A stretch of 64,000 nt of DNA from Cladocopium goreaui (GCA_947184155.2 CAMXCT020003392.1:1-64000); one strand, 5' to 3'. Counted from the stretch's first letter, positions 12,196 to 23,340 are shown. Made by a program: numbers and translations. The notes: generated by a model from the letters alone, not told the origin.

Positions 12196-14507
12196 TGATT
12201 GATTGATTGATTTTGGAGACGGACAATTAGATCGTTAAGTACTTCAATTAGACTAATAGGGTTAGGTTCGATGGTCCCATCCGCCAGGGGTCGAGGTTTG
12301 GGCGTGGCGCGGGAGTTCTTAGCACTGACCATGGAGGTGCCCAAGATCTTGGCCCCTGGCCAGGCTATAGGACCCAAAAATGGCTAGGCTGGAACTCCTC
12401 AAAAAAGATGGGAAAGTATCCATTTACCGTCATTTACCACTCTTCTGGCCATTTCAAAGGGATTTTCGAGTTTTTGAAATTCTTTTTGTAGGTTGCGACA
12501 AATGTCTGAAGACTCAGAAATCCAGACGTTCCAATTCCGGGCGGTTCCATCTTTCCGGCGGGAAAAAACCCTGGTGGGTTGGGATCCAATCTCCAGGTGC
12601 CCCCACAAAAAACCGCTCCGTCGGTTCATCCCCCAAATCCTCCGAAAAGGGGTTAGACACAACCTGGCTGACCCCAATTCTCAAATGGCAAAAAATCGCG
12701 TCGCACTGTGGCACAGATACTCTCCCGGTGTGGTTAATTATACTGACAACAAGAATTGTTGTTCATCCTCTCATCTTTGTCAGTTGAATCCCCACTGCTT
12801 GTACATGTATGCAGGAGACAGCAGATTGATTCCGATCCTTACCAGCAAACTTCCATTGATGGCTTGTTTAAAATCAAGTCAAACAACCCGTTGATGTTTA
12901 CGGTAGATCACCCCCTTGTTGATAGTCGCATCCTCATCTATCGACGGCAGCTCCATTTTTGATCCTTGGAAACTGTCCAAAATTCATCACAGCCAGCAGG
13001 CCTTCATGACGGCCAAAAACGGGCAACACTTGGAGGAGCTGCTAGAGAAGCAAACCATCCAACATGTTTCTAGCCCAACTTTTGGAAGTTTATTGCGATT
13101 CTCCTTTCTTTTTTTTGAGCGAGGGGGGGTACGAACCATTAACGAGGAAATGAGATGGTGCTGAGTGCTGAGGTAAAGGGGCATCAAAGGCCCCCATTTT
13201 GTCCCCAGTAGTTTAGCGCTGGAGTTTTGCAGGTTTGAAGTTGTCCTAGTTGTCAAAATTATCAACGCAAGCTGCCAACTTTTGTGTTCTTCAGTATGAG
13301 TAGGTCATTCCACAGCGTATGTAGTATGTACATGTATGTACAGGGTGAATCTCCTGTATCATGTTTTGCCCGGCGTGAAAGCGATGTCGTGTCACGCCAG
13401 GAGGGTCAGGAGCTGTGGGACTATGACAAGGAATCCAGGAGCAGCTGTGAGCAATTGACAGTGTTGGTGATTTGGCCATGCACTAATTATCCATCGAGGA
13501 CGAGTGGAAGTTGAGGACGATGTGTCGCAGTCCGGGTTGACGATGATTTGAAGTTGATGGACTTAACCAGGGTATACCAGGGTAGACCAGGAGCACCATT
13601 CCTGGGATGCACATCCATGAGATTATCAGAGGGTAGGTATTTTTGATGTCATCCCGATTGCTGTCAATTCCATCCCCATTCTTGTTGGTTCAATCGCCAG
13701 TGCTTGGGTTTGATCTTGATTTTCTGGTTGGTGAATTTGCATGTTTTTCCGTCCAAAACTTCATTGGTACATTTTCAATTTTTGTTAGTTACCCTCTGGT
13801 AAACTACTTGTAACATAACCATGGAAAATCACCATTTTTAATGGGAACATCCACTATTAATGGCCATTTTCAATAGCTGCGTTAAATTACCAGAGGGTAA
13901 CATGTTTATTTTGGTTTTCACCATGTTTATTTTGTCTGAAAATATGGGAACATATGGGACAATGATGAGAATCCCTTGGAATATTGCTGGGTTTCCCCTA
14001 AATTTTCCCAACATGTCACTAGAGATCATTTTAGGCCTTTCATCCCTAAATCTTTGTTTTTTTTAATCCTCCGTTATTTGCAGAAGAGCCTAACTAAATT
14101 TGGAGATGAGAAAGACATCGACATTCTCCTAAATGTGAATTTGCAAATTTCATAAATGTCATCAACAATTTCCTCATTTTCTCCAAGAAATTTGCAAATT
14201 TCATAAATGTCATCAACATTTTCCCCATTTTCTCCAAGAAATTTGTAGAAAAGCCAACCCTCCACCGATGTCCGCGGCAGGACCTTTTGGTTCGCCGAGG
14301 ACCTGAAAGCCTCGGCGCAGGCTCTTCAGCTCTTCCGGGCTGTCGGGGTGCTGATGGCACAGGCCGAGACATGGGGATGAATCGATGGTGAGATGTGGGT
14401 GGTATGTGTAATATATATATATATACATATATAGTATATATAATATAATATATATATAATATAATATATATATATATATATAATATAATATATATATATA
14501 ATATATA

Positions 14508-14539
<32 letters not shown>

Positions 14540-15091
14540 GTACATGTGCTATACATATTATGTATTTGGTGAATAGATGAAGCACCCGGGGATCAGTGAA
14601 AAATATGGAATACGGCGAAAAAAATCATCACGGTTTTGTGGGAACATCTTCCAGAAGTCCCTTGCATTAATGTGGGAGGATGATATGGGTTTGTTTGAAT
14701 ATGGTATATAATGATATATATATGTATACATACATGCTCCCCACTGTTTAGTACGCCATGCTTTGCCCCAGGGCTTGGAAACCATGCTTGACCTGTGAGC
14801 CTTGCAAAAGTCTCAGGGATACACGAACTTGTTTTTTTTTCTATGTCTGTAGGGTTCTATAGTACTTATATCTATAGTAACTATACGGGCAACCCCCTCA
14901 GTTTGCCCGCGCGGACGCCGACGACATGTCCGAACATCAAACAACGCTGTGTTTTGTGGGATAAAATGCACATGTCCATGATCATGGCTTTCATCTTGCC
15001 ACGCACAGCTTAGCTACCTGTGCGTTGAATGTTACAACAACAACAACATCATCATCAACATCATCAACATCAACATCAACATCAACATCAA

Positions 15092-15135
<44 letters not shown>

Positions 15136-17578
15136 GCATCATCACCGTCATCATCACCGTCATCGTCGTCATCATCATCATCATCATCATTGAATGTAAA
15201 GTTTAACGGGGGTGGGAATTTATATTCCTAATACCCTTCTTGATCTTCCCAATTGAATGTAAAGTTTAACGGCGGTGGGAAATGTATATTCCTAATACCC
15301 TTCTTGATCTTCCCAATTGAATGTAAAGTTTAACGGGGGTGGGAATTTATATTCCTAATACCCTTGTTGACCTTCCCAATTGAATGTGAAGCTTAACGGG
15401 GGTCAGAATTTATATTCCTTCAAAATCCCTAAGAAGTTGTGTGGGCGAACTGGGGGGTTTGCGCGTAACTATACTACTTCATAGTACTTCTATAGTACTT
15501 ATATGAACTTGTAGATGCCTAGTAGTACTTATATCTATAGTAACTATAGTAACTATAGTACTTATATGTACTTCTACATTGATTTTCGATCTAATATGGA
15601 GCCAAGATACCTCACCTCCGCCGTTGCCGGGTCGCCACTTGGATGCAGGCACTGCTCACAGGAACCCGATTACAGGTGGATCTCGGGGATACGTCCATGC
15701 TTGGCGAATTTAAGCATCAACCATAGAGATTTAATGGGGTATCATGGGCATATCATGGGAGGGATATTGCCTGGGATGATTGACGTGGAAAGTGGCTGCT
15801 GCCCCCCCCGGTTGATATGATGAGTTCGGGGATTTTCTTCACAAACCGATAGGAAAATTGGGGAATCTCAGGATCAACAGGGAATCCAGTTCTCAACCAA
15901 CCAAATGATGGGATTTTCCAGCCAGGTTCGTTTACCAACTGTTGGGTACCTCAAACAACGGGATGAATTTCAGACAAAGTTGGACCACTGATCATTGAAG
16001 GGGAGGGGGAACACATGGTACCAGAGGTGGTTAATTCACATAGCTATGGAAGCGGCCCATAGAATAGATTTCTTAGGATGACTTTCCAAATTTAAAAATG
16101 ATGATTTGCCACAGTTACGTTAAATCAGCAGATGGTATCTGATTTGTTTGGGTAATCACTGGAGAATCTTGCCTCTGAATTTGGTCCGAGGAACCTTGGA
16201 ATTCTTGCATCGTTTGGTTCAACAAATGGGTACTCAGATTTATAAAGGCAAATCTGAGATGTAACTTCTAGGTGTTCAATTAGCAGAGACTTCATGAGAT
16301 TTCTACACTTTTATGCAGCTACCTTTGCCCTCAACAACGTCCTCTGAAATCAGTTCCGACTCCTGGGAAGATAGTGAGGTACACCCCAAGGCTTTTCCTC
16401 TCGAATGGCTTGGCCACATATATATATATATATTATTTACACGTATATATAGATATACATATACATGTATACGCATAAATCTGAGGTACACCCCACAAGT
16501 CCAATCAGATCTTGGAGGAAACGATTTTCAAAAGCACTGGTTTTGCAGTAAAACCAATCCTTTTCTCATGGCACTTCCAGGTCTCTTTCCCAACCTTGCT
16601 GTATAGCCTGCTTCTGCGACACCTGGGCCTGGACACCTGGAAATTCTGATGATTTGATGTTATAAACTGTGTGAAGCATATGGGGATTTTCATAACTATG
16701 AATGGGATATTCATAGTTATTCATGGGCTAATTGAGGTTCCAAAACATGGTTTTTATTGATGGTTCTGAATTGTAGATGAAGATAGCCAGGTTGAGCCGG
16801 GTTTTCTAAAAACTATCTGGTCGTGGCATCCCGATATGTCAAAAGGTGTTTTTTTGTGATGGGGAACGGTTCCCGAATTTTCAGAGCGCCCGACTTGCCT
16901 GCAAACTATTTAGAAAAAAACATGACTTGGCATTGTATCATTTCCTTACATGATGTGCTGTATCTACTTACAGGTCATTTCCAAAGGGCTGTCCCTTTGC
17001 GGAAAAGGCAATGGAGCCATGGTACATCAACATCTCCACATGGGATGCATGAGTCCAAATTCCAAATTTGATGCTTTAGAACCTAATTACTCGCATCATT
17101 CTATACATACATAATTATATATATATATATGTATATTATATGTATGTATTTATGTGTATATATATACACGTTTTTTGGGTGCCTATCCCCTATTTTTAAA
17201 AGGCTAAAAGGCACACCCATAATTATATATAATATATGTATATTATATGTATATATATATATATTATATGTATGTATATATGTGTATATATATACATATA
17301 TATATATATATATCTATATACGTTTTTTGGGTGCCTATCCCCTATGTCAAGCTGGTGATATATTTCTCATGACATATCCCCATAAGAATATCTATGTTTG
17401 ATTTTATATCCCAATTAGTACTTCTATCTGTTATTGGTGGCACTATATCATGTCAAGTTCGTGACAAATGTAGGTTATGTCCATTTACATAATCAAGCAT
17501 AGAAACCCAAACATACATATAGAATCGTGCATATATATATATATATGTATATATTACACTATATAATGACACACACAC

Positions 17579-17609
<31 letters not shown>

Positions 17610-20600
17610 CTACAAGAATAACAATAGTATGAATTCAAACACGTTAAACGTAGCAATACAAATGATCATATGATTATGTATATATATATATATACACACT
17701 GTATATATTCCCTAGATATCCCATGATACCATGAACTCCAGCAATAAAAATCGTTGAGGCGCCGTGTCCGTGGCACCTCCCGGCTTGGCGGATCTGGCAG
17801 CCTTGAGGCGGAGGATTTTTTTTCGGACGTTTCCCACGGTGTTTAACGGGTGGAGTTTCGGGGGATTTTCCATGGTTTCCTGGGGATTTTCGGGGGATTT
17901 TCTTGGGATTTCCTGGGGATTTTCTTGGGATTTTCTGGGGATTTTCCAGGATTCAAAGATTCAAAGAAAACTGAGGCAGAGTGTCAGAGCTTAAGTTTTT
18001 TTGCGGAACATTTCTCTGTGTTTGATTCGAAGATTCACTTACACAATGTGTAAAATATGCAGCAAAGCATGATGGAAAAAAACATTTTGTTTTTTTGAAT
18101 CGTCAGCCCACTCCGTTTCATCTTTCTGATGTCAGCTCTGAGGCCATGCTTGGCCAAAGGTCTTCAGGAACTGCTGGCATACGAGAAGGACGATGTGGCC
18201 GAGGCAGGTGGGAAGGAAGTTTCCAGCAAGTTTAATTACATATGTCATATCTTTACATATAATAGTTATATATATACATATATTTAATATTATTCAATAC
18301 ATTTAAAGATGTTGACATTTCATTTTAATTAAAAAAAAGTACCGTGTTTTTTCTGTTAAGATTTGGACATTACTAATTGGGATTTGACCCGCAAAGAACG
18401 GCAAACAATTGCTACACAAGCAATGACTATTGTGGATGATGATTTTTGCTGGCCAAGTCATGGGGAACAACTTGGACAGACCGGGTAGACTTGTTTGGGT
18501 AAGTTACGAAGTAAAATATGCCAGAACTGAGAATGAGGGAACCTCAGGGTATGTAAGATTAACTATGTATATGTTATGCACTAAGTGCCTTAGCCAACTC
18601 AAGTCTTCGAGTCTTGTAAACCTACCCTGGTGGGTTTCAGCCTCTGCTGGTGGCTTTGGAGCCACATTGAAATATCAACCCTTGAAGTTGACAATGCCCT
18701 GTGAATTTCCGGAGAGGGATTCAGAGTCCAGTTGCCAAAAATTTCCCAAACATAGTTTGAGATTCACAAACATACAGTTTAACCTCAATTTTGTTGTTTG
18801 TTGTCCAATCCATTTACTTCTTACCTATCCCAGACATGCCAAACAACAATATCAGTCGGTGACACCCCCGCAGTAACTTCTTTCGGGGAATTCCGAAGAA
18901 TACAAAGGCCAACCCCTGTTGATGATAGTATGGGATTACACTACCCCTTGAATATTTGGAATTATCATATCCATGAACGTGGGCAAAACAATAAACAATC
19001 CCCCAAATCACCATTTTTATATGTGTCATGTTTACCATTCCCAGTCATGGGTGGTTTATGACATTGTTTTACCCACATTGTTCCAATTATTAACCATTAT
19101 TAACCATTATTAACCTTTATTACCAAGAATTAACCATTATTAAGCATTATTAACAATTATTAACAATTATTGAGCATTATTAACCATTATTAACAAGAAT
19201 TATCCATTATTAACCATTATCAACCATTGTTAACCATTATTAGCCATTATTAGTCTTTATTAACCTTTATTAACAATAATTAGCCATTATTAACCTTTAT
19301 TAACAAGAATTAACCTTTATTAACCTTTATGAACAAGAATTAGCCATTATATATTAACCATTATCAACCATTATTAACCATTATTAACCATTATTAACCA
19401 TTATTAACCATTATCAACCATTATTAACCATTATCAACCATTATTAACCATTGTCTACCTTTAATAACAATTTAGCCATTATTAACCTTTATTAACCATT
19501 ATTAACCATGATCAACCATTATTCACCATTATTCACCATTATTAACAAGAATTAACCATTATTAACCATTATTAAGCATTATTAACAATTATTAACAATT
19601 ATTAAGCATTATTAACCATTATTAACAAGAATTATCCATTATTAACCATTATCAACCATTGTTAACCATTATTAGCCATTATTAGTCTTTATTAACCTTT
19701 ATTAACAATAATTAGCCATTATTAACCTTTATTAACAAGAATTAACCTTTATTAACCTTTATTAACAAGAATTAGCCATTATATATTAACCATTATCAAC
19801 CATTTTTAACCATTATTAACCATTATTAACCATTCCTAACCATTATTAACCATTATCAACCATTATTAACAATTATTAACCATTATTAACCATTATCAAC
19901 CATTATTCACCATTATTCACCATTATTAACAAGAATTAACCTTTATCAACAAAAATTAACCATTATTACAGATATAATCTTATTAAAATCCATCATGAAA
20001 TGTTGGTGGAGCCATGAGTAAACTCATCCCAGCTTTCGCAGGTCTTCCCGCTGGACTGGCCGCGGGGCGAGGAGCTGTGCTCGGGCAATCGGGCGGAGCA
20101 CGTGGCTCGACACAACGCACGCGGAGTGGGGGAGATTTTTCCAGCAAAACTGGGGGGTTTGAATAGCAAAATTGGGATTTTACTAGCAAAACTCGCGAAC
20201 ATGGAGATTTGACTTGCACAGAAACACGGGGTTTTACCAACAACAAATGGAGATTTCATAGGCAAAAAGCCAGTGATGCAGCCCATGGAAACCTGTGCAG
20301 TGACTTGTGTGATTTGGCAATGGAACTAAACCGTGGTCAGACACAAAGATTATCTTACACTTAATTCAACAATTGACCAAATCCGCTAGTTGATATGACC
20401 CCCACCCATTGATCCCAATCAGATCGGAACCAGAGATGGATAGAGCATCTTGAGTGTGTACCCTCCAGTAAACGTGGCTAGCTGGGAATTCCCGGTTGCC
20501 TTTAAATGAATGTTTCTAGCTGGGAAAATCATCCAAAAAAAACACCTTTTTGGTATCCATCATACATCCCAAAAAATCCATCATACATTCCAAGAATTCC

Positions 20601-22410
20601 TACCCTCTGGTAATTTAACATAGCTATGGAAAATCACCATTTTTAATGGGAAAATCCACTATAAATGGCCATTTTCAATAGCTATGTTAGTTTACCAGAG
20701 GGTATTCAATCCCATGAAATCCGAAGGGAACTTCGACCATTTCGAAGCCTCTTTGAATGGATGGAAAAATTTCGTGGGGATCCAGGTCGAGGCCTATGTG
20801 CAATGGTTCCTGCGGGAGAAGTTTCGTGCCCAGCTGGAGCCCTTGTTGGTGCCTTGGCCGAAATTCTAGGGGAAACCGTGGGAAAACCATGGAAAAACCA
20901 TGGAAAAACCATGGAAAAAGCATGGGACAACCATAGGACATCTCGGAAATCCCGGAACGAAATGGAGGCTTATGGAGGCTTATAGCTGGGAAAATCCTCG
21001 AAATAAACTATAGCTGGGAGATTTTCCAGCTGTTTGATGACAGCGGAGGGTAATTATTGATGGGATATTAACTATACAGACTATACATGACTATATGCAT
21101 GCTTCTGGATTCGTATTTTTTAAATCAACAGTTTCGTTTTTCCCCTTTTTTCCAATGGGGAGAAAAAGATCATTGGGGCCCATGGGCGACACATCACAGC
21201 CAACATCATCTGGAGTCCTTCCGCCTTGCGCCAGGATGGCTTCAAGCAAGTGCTGCAAAACTGTGAGTTCCTGAAGGTGGGAGCCTCCCAGTGTTGGTTG
21301 GTTGAACACATTTTGCTGGATCAAATTCACACGGAAAATAGTGACTTCGTGGATTTCGTGGCGTGCAGAGAAAGGGGGATGGGTCAAAACCTATGGATCC
21401 TATGGGACCATGTTTGGGGATGGTCAAAACATCCATAACTTCCAGCCATTTTTGTTTCAACCCACCAGGATGAATCGACCAAGAACAAACCGTCCGTGGA
21501 AAAGGTGTTTTTTTTTTATCATGTAAAAAATCCAACATTTTCTGGGTGAAATCTGTGAAAGCCCAGTTCTGGTTGCGTAAATCCCAATGTTCCTGTTTGG
21601 TGGTTTCCTAAAATAGGGGTACCCCCAGTCATCATCTATTTTAGTAGGATTTTCATGGATTTTCCATTATAAACAATCCATTGTGGGGTAACCCCATTTT
21701 AGGAAACCTCCTATTTCGTATTTGTGAACACCCAGCTCCATGAGGGTCAGTGCCTTCCGCACAGACCTTGGTGAACGCCAGCCAGCTGGAGCCGAGAAAC
21801 TTTCGGCTGGGGGGTTGCCGGACCCAGGATTTCGTACCGAAGGGGGATAATTAATAGAAGTTATTGGGACTTATTAATAGTAGTCAATAATTACCGTACT
21901 GGTTAATACATGTTAAATACCTATTTAATAGTCAATGCCAATTTTTTGGGTACTTATTTAATTGATTTTAATTGTAATTACTGGGACCCCTATTTTATAT
22001 CTGGTTGGTGGTTTGGAACATCTTCTATTTTTCCACATATTGGGAATAATCATCCCAACTGACGAACTCCATCATTTTTCAGAGGGGTAGGTCAACCACC
22101 AACCAGATTAGTATTTCCCATCATTAACCATATAATAGCCATCATCATTAACCATTATTAACAGTATATTAACCACATATTAAGCATCATTAACAGTATA
22201 TTAACCCATTAAAACCTCCATTTATGGTTGGAATTCACCATCATTAACCATTAACCACATATTAACCACATATCAACCATATATTTATCGAACTTGCTCG
22301 ATCCCCAGCAAGGAGCAGATGCTTTGCGGCGTGGAAGAGCCCTTGGACGTACAGCAGCTGCGCTTGACGGCGCGGATGGAGGGCTTTGATGAGGACTTCA
22401 AGGAGCGTGG
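7198..22410 (+). CDS. HECT-type E3 ubiquitin ligase gene, fragmented into micro-exons; C-lobe end not found
   Basis: Gene-level entry; exons are listed separately. HECT ligases accept ubiquitin from an E2 on a C-lobe cysteine and pass it to a substrate. Reading exons 11444-22410 in order gives a recognisable HECT N-lobe: GLGVAREFLALT, TFWFAEDLKAS, FRAVGVLMAQA, GLADLAALRP, LAKGLQELLAYE, VFPLDW, NRAEHVEAYV, DGFKQVL and QMLCGVEEPLDV. Consecutive exons are phase-compatible except for one gap between 15675 and 17759. Donors are mostly GC, with GT and one GA. The catalytic Cys region (C-lobe) was not found before or after the LTR element. Four upstream exon candidates (7198-10634) are open, GC-rich and AG/GT-or-GC bounded, but have no recognised domain, so their membership is inferred from strand and position. 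Confidence 0.7.
7534..7574 (+). CDS. Weak candidate exon (acidic)
   Basis: It reads DGADMDVAEDADFW between GGCAG|GAT and TTCTG|GTACC. The phase continues the previous candidate exon. Short and without homology, so it may be chance. Confidence 0.25.
7575..8561. other. Intron-like stretch
   Basis: AT-rich, with a short CAT triplet run near 7968-7988. Nothing else recognised. Confidence 0.4.
8562..8651 (+). CDS. Candidate upstream exon of the HECT gene
   Basis: 30 codons, very GC-rich: ETRFGELTPRGPRVPETEFV continuing to GGIDKCDAQ. The acceptor is TGCCAG|GAG. The donor is GC (GCGCAG|GCGCTT, or the phase-2 alternative GACGC|GCAGGC). Domain not recognised. Confidence 0.5.
8768..8938. repeat. GAT/GGT/GAC triplet microsatellite
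   Basis: Runs of gatggtgat, gatgat and gacgac for about 170 bases, followed by a T run. It yields long poly-Asp, poly-Met or poly-His ORFs in several frames; these are artefacts of the repeat. Confidence 0.9.
9651..9752. repeat. TTG/CTT triplet microsatellite
   Basis: ttgttgttg and cttcttctt runs. They encode poly-Gln and poly-Glu on the minus strand inside an otherwise unsupported ORF. Confidence 0.9.
10559..10634 (+). CDS. Candidate upstream exon of the HECT gene
   Basis: It reads SALPGLRPGRFADESETPSA then PGLLM, between CTCCAAG|G and GATG|GTGAGA. A phase-2 GC donor a few bases earlier (GGGCT|GCTGAT) would join the next exon in frame. No domain recognised. Confidence 0.45.
11444..11533 (+). 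CDS. HECT gene exon: start of HECT domain
   Basis: It reads RTLRLSALRALVKVTGARRL then AAHFLRE(R). The acceptor is CCGCAG|CC and the donor is GC (GAGAG|GCCGGG). It ends in phase 2 and joins the next exon to give HFLRERGRGLGVAREF, matching the start of a HECT domain (F-x-x-E-x-G-x-G-x-x-REF). Confidence 0.65.
12152..12213. repeat. GATA/GATT tetranucleotide microsatellite
   Basis: About 11 copies of gata followed by gatt copies. Confidence 0.9.
12288..12338 (+). CDS. HECT gene exon: G-x-G-V-A-REF motif
   Basis: It reads GRGLGVAREFLALTME(V), the HECT N-lobe GGxxREF signature. The acceptor is CCGCCAG|G; the GC donor GAGGT|GCCCAA gives phase 2 and joins the 14281 exon in frame. Confidence 0.75.
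12339..14280. other. Intron with a hairpin MITE
   Basis: Mostly non-coding; contains the MITE at 13790-13899. Near 14140-14240 a 45-base unit (aatttgcaaatttcataaatgtcatcaacaatttc type) occurs twice in tandem. Confidence 0.5.
13790..13899. mobile_element. Hairpin MITE, copy 1
   Basis: Begins taccctctggtaaac and ends ttaccagagggta, the inverse. The interior (gaaaatcaccattttta ... aatggccattttc) is also near-symmetric, so the whole 110 bases can fold into one hairpin. Related to the copies at 20601 and 56057. Confidence 0.85.
14281..14362 (+). CDS. HECT gene exon: W-F ... VGVLMAQ
   Basis: It reads TFWFAEDLKASAQALQLFRA then VGVLMAQ, matching the HECT segment where a strand with W/Y-F is followed by the F-x-x-V/L-G-x-x-x-A-x-A helix. 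The acceptor is GGCAG|G and the donor is GC (GCACAG|GCCGAG), phase 0. Confidence 0.8.
14409..14545. repeat. TA-rich microsatellite
   Basis: (TA)n and TATAATA runs. Minus-strand Tyr/Ile-rich ORFs here are artefacts. Confidence 0.9.
15031..15190. repeat. ATC/AAC triplet microsatellite inside the TIR element
   Basis: acaacatcatcatcaac type runs; the poly-Ser/Thr ORF is an artefact. Confidence 0.9.
15189..15443. repeat. 63-64 bp tandem repeat, about 4 units
   Basis: Units start with tgaatgtaaagtttaacg at about 15191, 15254, 15318 and 15381; the last is diverged and partial. Confidence 0.85.
15649..15675 (+). CDS. HECT gene exon: ALLTGTRLQ
   Basis: It continues VGVLMAQ in phase 0 with ALLTGTRLQ and possibly VDLG, fitting the HECT helix end (A-x-x-x-G-x-x-L-x-x-x-L). 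The acceptor is GATGCAG|GCA and the donor may be TTACAG|GTGGAT. The next exon needs a different phase, so a further small exon is missing or the donor differs. Confidence 0.55.
15676..17758. other. Intron-like stretch with TA microsatellites and a worn MITE
   Basis: The stretch at 16017-16137 resembles a very diverged hairpin MITE (taccagaggtgg ... cagttacgttaaatcagcag). TA-rich arrays lie at 17110-17310 and 17530-17700. A 26 bp sequence with gggtgcctatcccctat occurs twice (17168 and 17320). Confidence 0.5.
17759..17807 (+). CDS. HECT gene exon: PPGLADLAAL
   Basis: It reads AVSVAPPGLADLAAL(R). It corresponds to the HECT 'L-x-x-D-L' segment. The acceptor is TTGAG|GC and the donor is GC (TTGAG|GCGGAG); phase 2 joins the next exon in frame. 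Confidence 0.7.
17858..17950. repeat. Short tandem repeat of ggggattttc type
   Basis: About eight 10-11 bp units (tggggattttcctggga variants) just downstream of the exon. Confidence 0.75.
18143..18203 (+). CDS. HECT gene exon: LAKGLQELLAYE
   Basis: It reads (R)PCLAKGLQELLAYEKDDVAE, the HECT 'L-x-x-x-L-x-x-L-L' helix. The acceptor is CTGAG|G and the donor is GC (GCCGAG|GCAGGT), phase 0 into VFPLDW. Confidence 0.8.
18204..20041. other. Intron carrying the ATTAACC array
   Basis: About half is the tandem array at 19078-19970. The remainder is AT-rich without coding signal. Confidence 0.5.
19078..19970. repeat. Decamer (attaaccatt) minisatellite with a 432 bp higher-order duplication
   Basis: Variants attaaccatt, attaacctt, attaacaaga and atcaaccatt. 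Marker variants recur at a constant offset: attaagcatt at 19139 and 19571, and tagccattatatattaacc at 19341 and 19773. This implies a 432 bp block duplication. Confidence 0.9.
20042..20101 (+). CDS. HECT gene exon: VFPLDW ... GNRAEH
   Basis: 20 codons: VFPLDWPRGEELCSGNRAEH, matching the HECT strand F-x-L-x-W and the N-R-x-x-Y/H-V element. The acceptor is TTCGCAG|GTC and the donor GAGCAC|GTGGCT, phase 0. Confidence 0.75.
20601..20704. mobile_element. Hairpin MITE, copy 2
   Basis: 104 bases from taccctctggtaa to ttaccagagggta, almost a perfect palindrome over its full length. Confidence 0.9.
20786..20848 (+). CDS. HECT gene exon: VEAYVQWFLREK
   Basis: It reads VEAYVQWFLREKFRAQLEPL and a final L, the HECT helix after NR-x-x-V (interaction L-x-x-x-x-x-x-Q-L). 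The acceptor is ATCCAG|GTC and the donor TTGTTG|GTGCCT; phase 0 at both ends. Confidence 0.8.
21235..21276 (+). CDS. HECT gene exon: DGFKQVL
   Basis: It reads DGFKQVLQNCEFLK, the HECT 'G-F-x-x-V' element. The acceptor is CGCCAG|GAT and the donor CTGAAG|GTGGGA, phase 0. Confidence 0.75.
21765..21788 (+). CDS. HECT gene 24 bp micro-exon: TLVNASQL
   Basis: Eight codons in phase 0 between CACAG|ACC and a GA donor (CAGCTG|GAGCCG). Joined to its neighbours it gives LKTLVNASQLEQMLCG, which restores the HECT L-x-x-x-E-L-x-x-x-x-C-G spacing. Confidence 0.6.
22313..22406 (+). CDS. HECT gene exon: QMLCGVEEPLDV
   Basis: It reads EQMLCGVEEPLDVQQLRLTA then RMEGFDEDFKE. This is the highly typical HECT segment x-x-x-C-G-x-x-x-x-D-V before the C-lobe. 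The acceptor is CAAG|GAG; the donor is GAGC|GTGGCG or a GC a few bases later, so the end is uncertain. It is the last HECT exon I can find. Confidence 0.8.
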
Positions 22411-23078
22411 CGATGGCGAAAATCATCGAAGTCAATGGTGGATTTTGGGAAATGGATCAGGAAAGTTCAAGCCAAGATGAGTTGCTGGGCTAATGTTTCA
22501 GTTGAAACCAGTTACTCATCTTGGAACATCAAAATCAAGCTTCATCTTGACCATTTTTTTTAAACCATTTTGACCATTTCAAATTAGTCACCTGGGTTCA
22601 TTCTTGGGACACCAAAACCGAGGTGAAACCCACGATTCACATCTAATTTCAACCCAACATATCTTGGATCTTGGATTCAAAGGGTGGAGACCCCCAGTTC
22701 CGCTTTCTCGATCTCCAAGATTCCCATTGATGTTGTTTTTTTTACCCCATTATATCCCGATATAAAGATGGGTCAAAACCTACTATCCATAGACAACCAT
22801 GAAAATCAGCCATGACAAATGGGTACCATTTGGGGGTTTTGACAAAAATAGCACTACAGGCTGGTGCCCAGTTATAAGTTGGTTTATAAACCATTATAAC
22901 CCCCACGAATACTACAGTTATATCATCTTATGTCTACCATAAACCATAGAATTCAGCCACTTACATCTCAACTTAGGGTTGATGCAACTTAGCTATGGTT
23001 GATGGTGGAACATGTTCCACATCTCATGGTAGTCTTCCATATTCCCCAATAGCACTACAGGATGGGCCCGATTAAACT
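22411..23078. other. Non-coding stretch after the last HECT exon
   Basis: AT-rich with several exact short palindromic words; no C-lobe motif (TCFN or LPxY type) was recognised here. Confidence 0.4.
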
Positions 23079-23340
23079 CCGCTTCAGCAACTACGGCTCA
23101 GCAACTACGGCTCAGCAACTACGGCTCAGCAACCACGGCTCAGCAACCACGGCTCAGCAACCACGGCTCAGCAACCACGGCTCAGCAACCACGGCTCAGC
23201 AACCAAACTAGGTTCTCGCTTCAGCAACTACGCTTCAGCAACTACGCTTCAGCAACCAAAACTAACTCTCGCTTCAGCAACTACGGCTCAGCAACCAAAA
23301 TCTACTCTCGCTTCAGCAACCAAACCTCAGCAACCAAAAC
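23079..23340. repeat. 14 bp tandem repeat
   Basis: Units ggctcagcaaccac and gcttcagcaactac repeated, with some interruption by aaactaactctc spacers. It passes directly into the 55 bp array. Confidence 0.9.

Larger units (their letters stand above)
14886..15465. mobile_element. 580 bp non-autonomous TIR element with 8 bp target duplication
   Basis: The left end cgggcaaccccctcagtttg and the inverse of the right end (cgcgcaaaccccccagttcg) are imperfect terminal inverted repeats. Both ends are flanked by the direct repeat taactata (14878-14885 and 15466-15473). The interior holds an ATC/AAC triplet run (15031-15190) and about four 63-64 bp units (15189-15443). No transposase seen. An 8 bp duplication would fit hAT-like or P-like transposition, which is inference. 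Confidence 0.7.

Noticed and set aside
14094..14585. Tyr/Ile-rich minus-strand ORFs
   Set aside because: Products of the TA microsatellite; they also overlap a clear + strand HECT exon in antisense.
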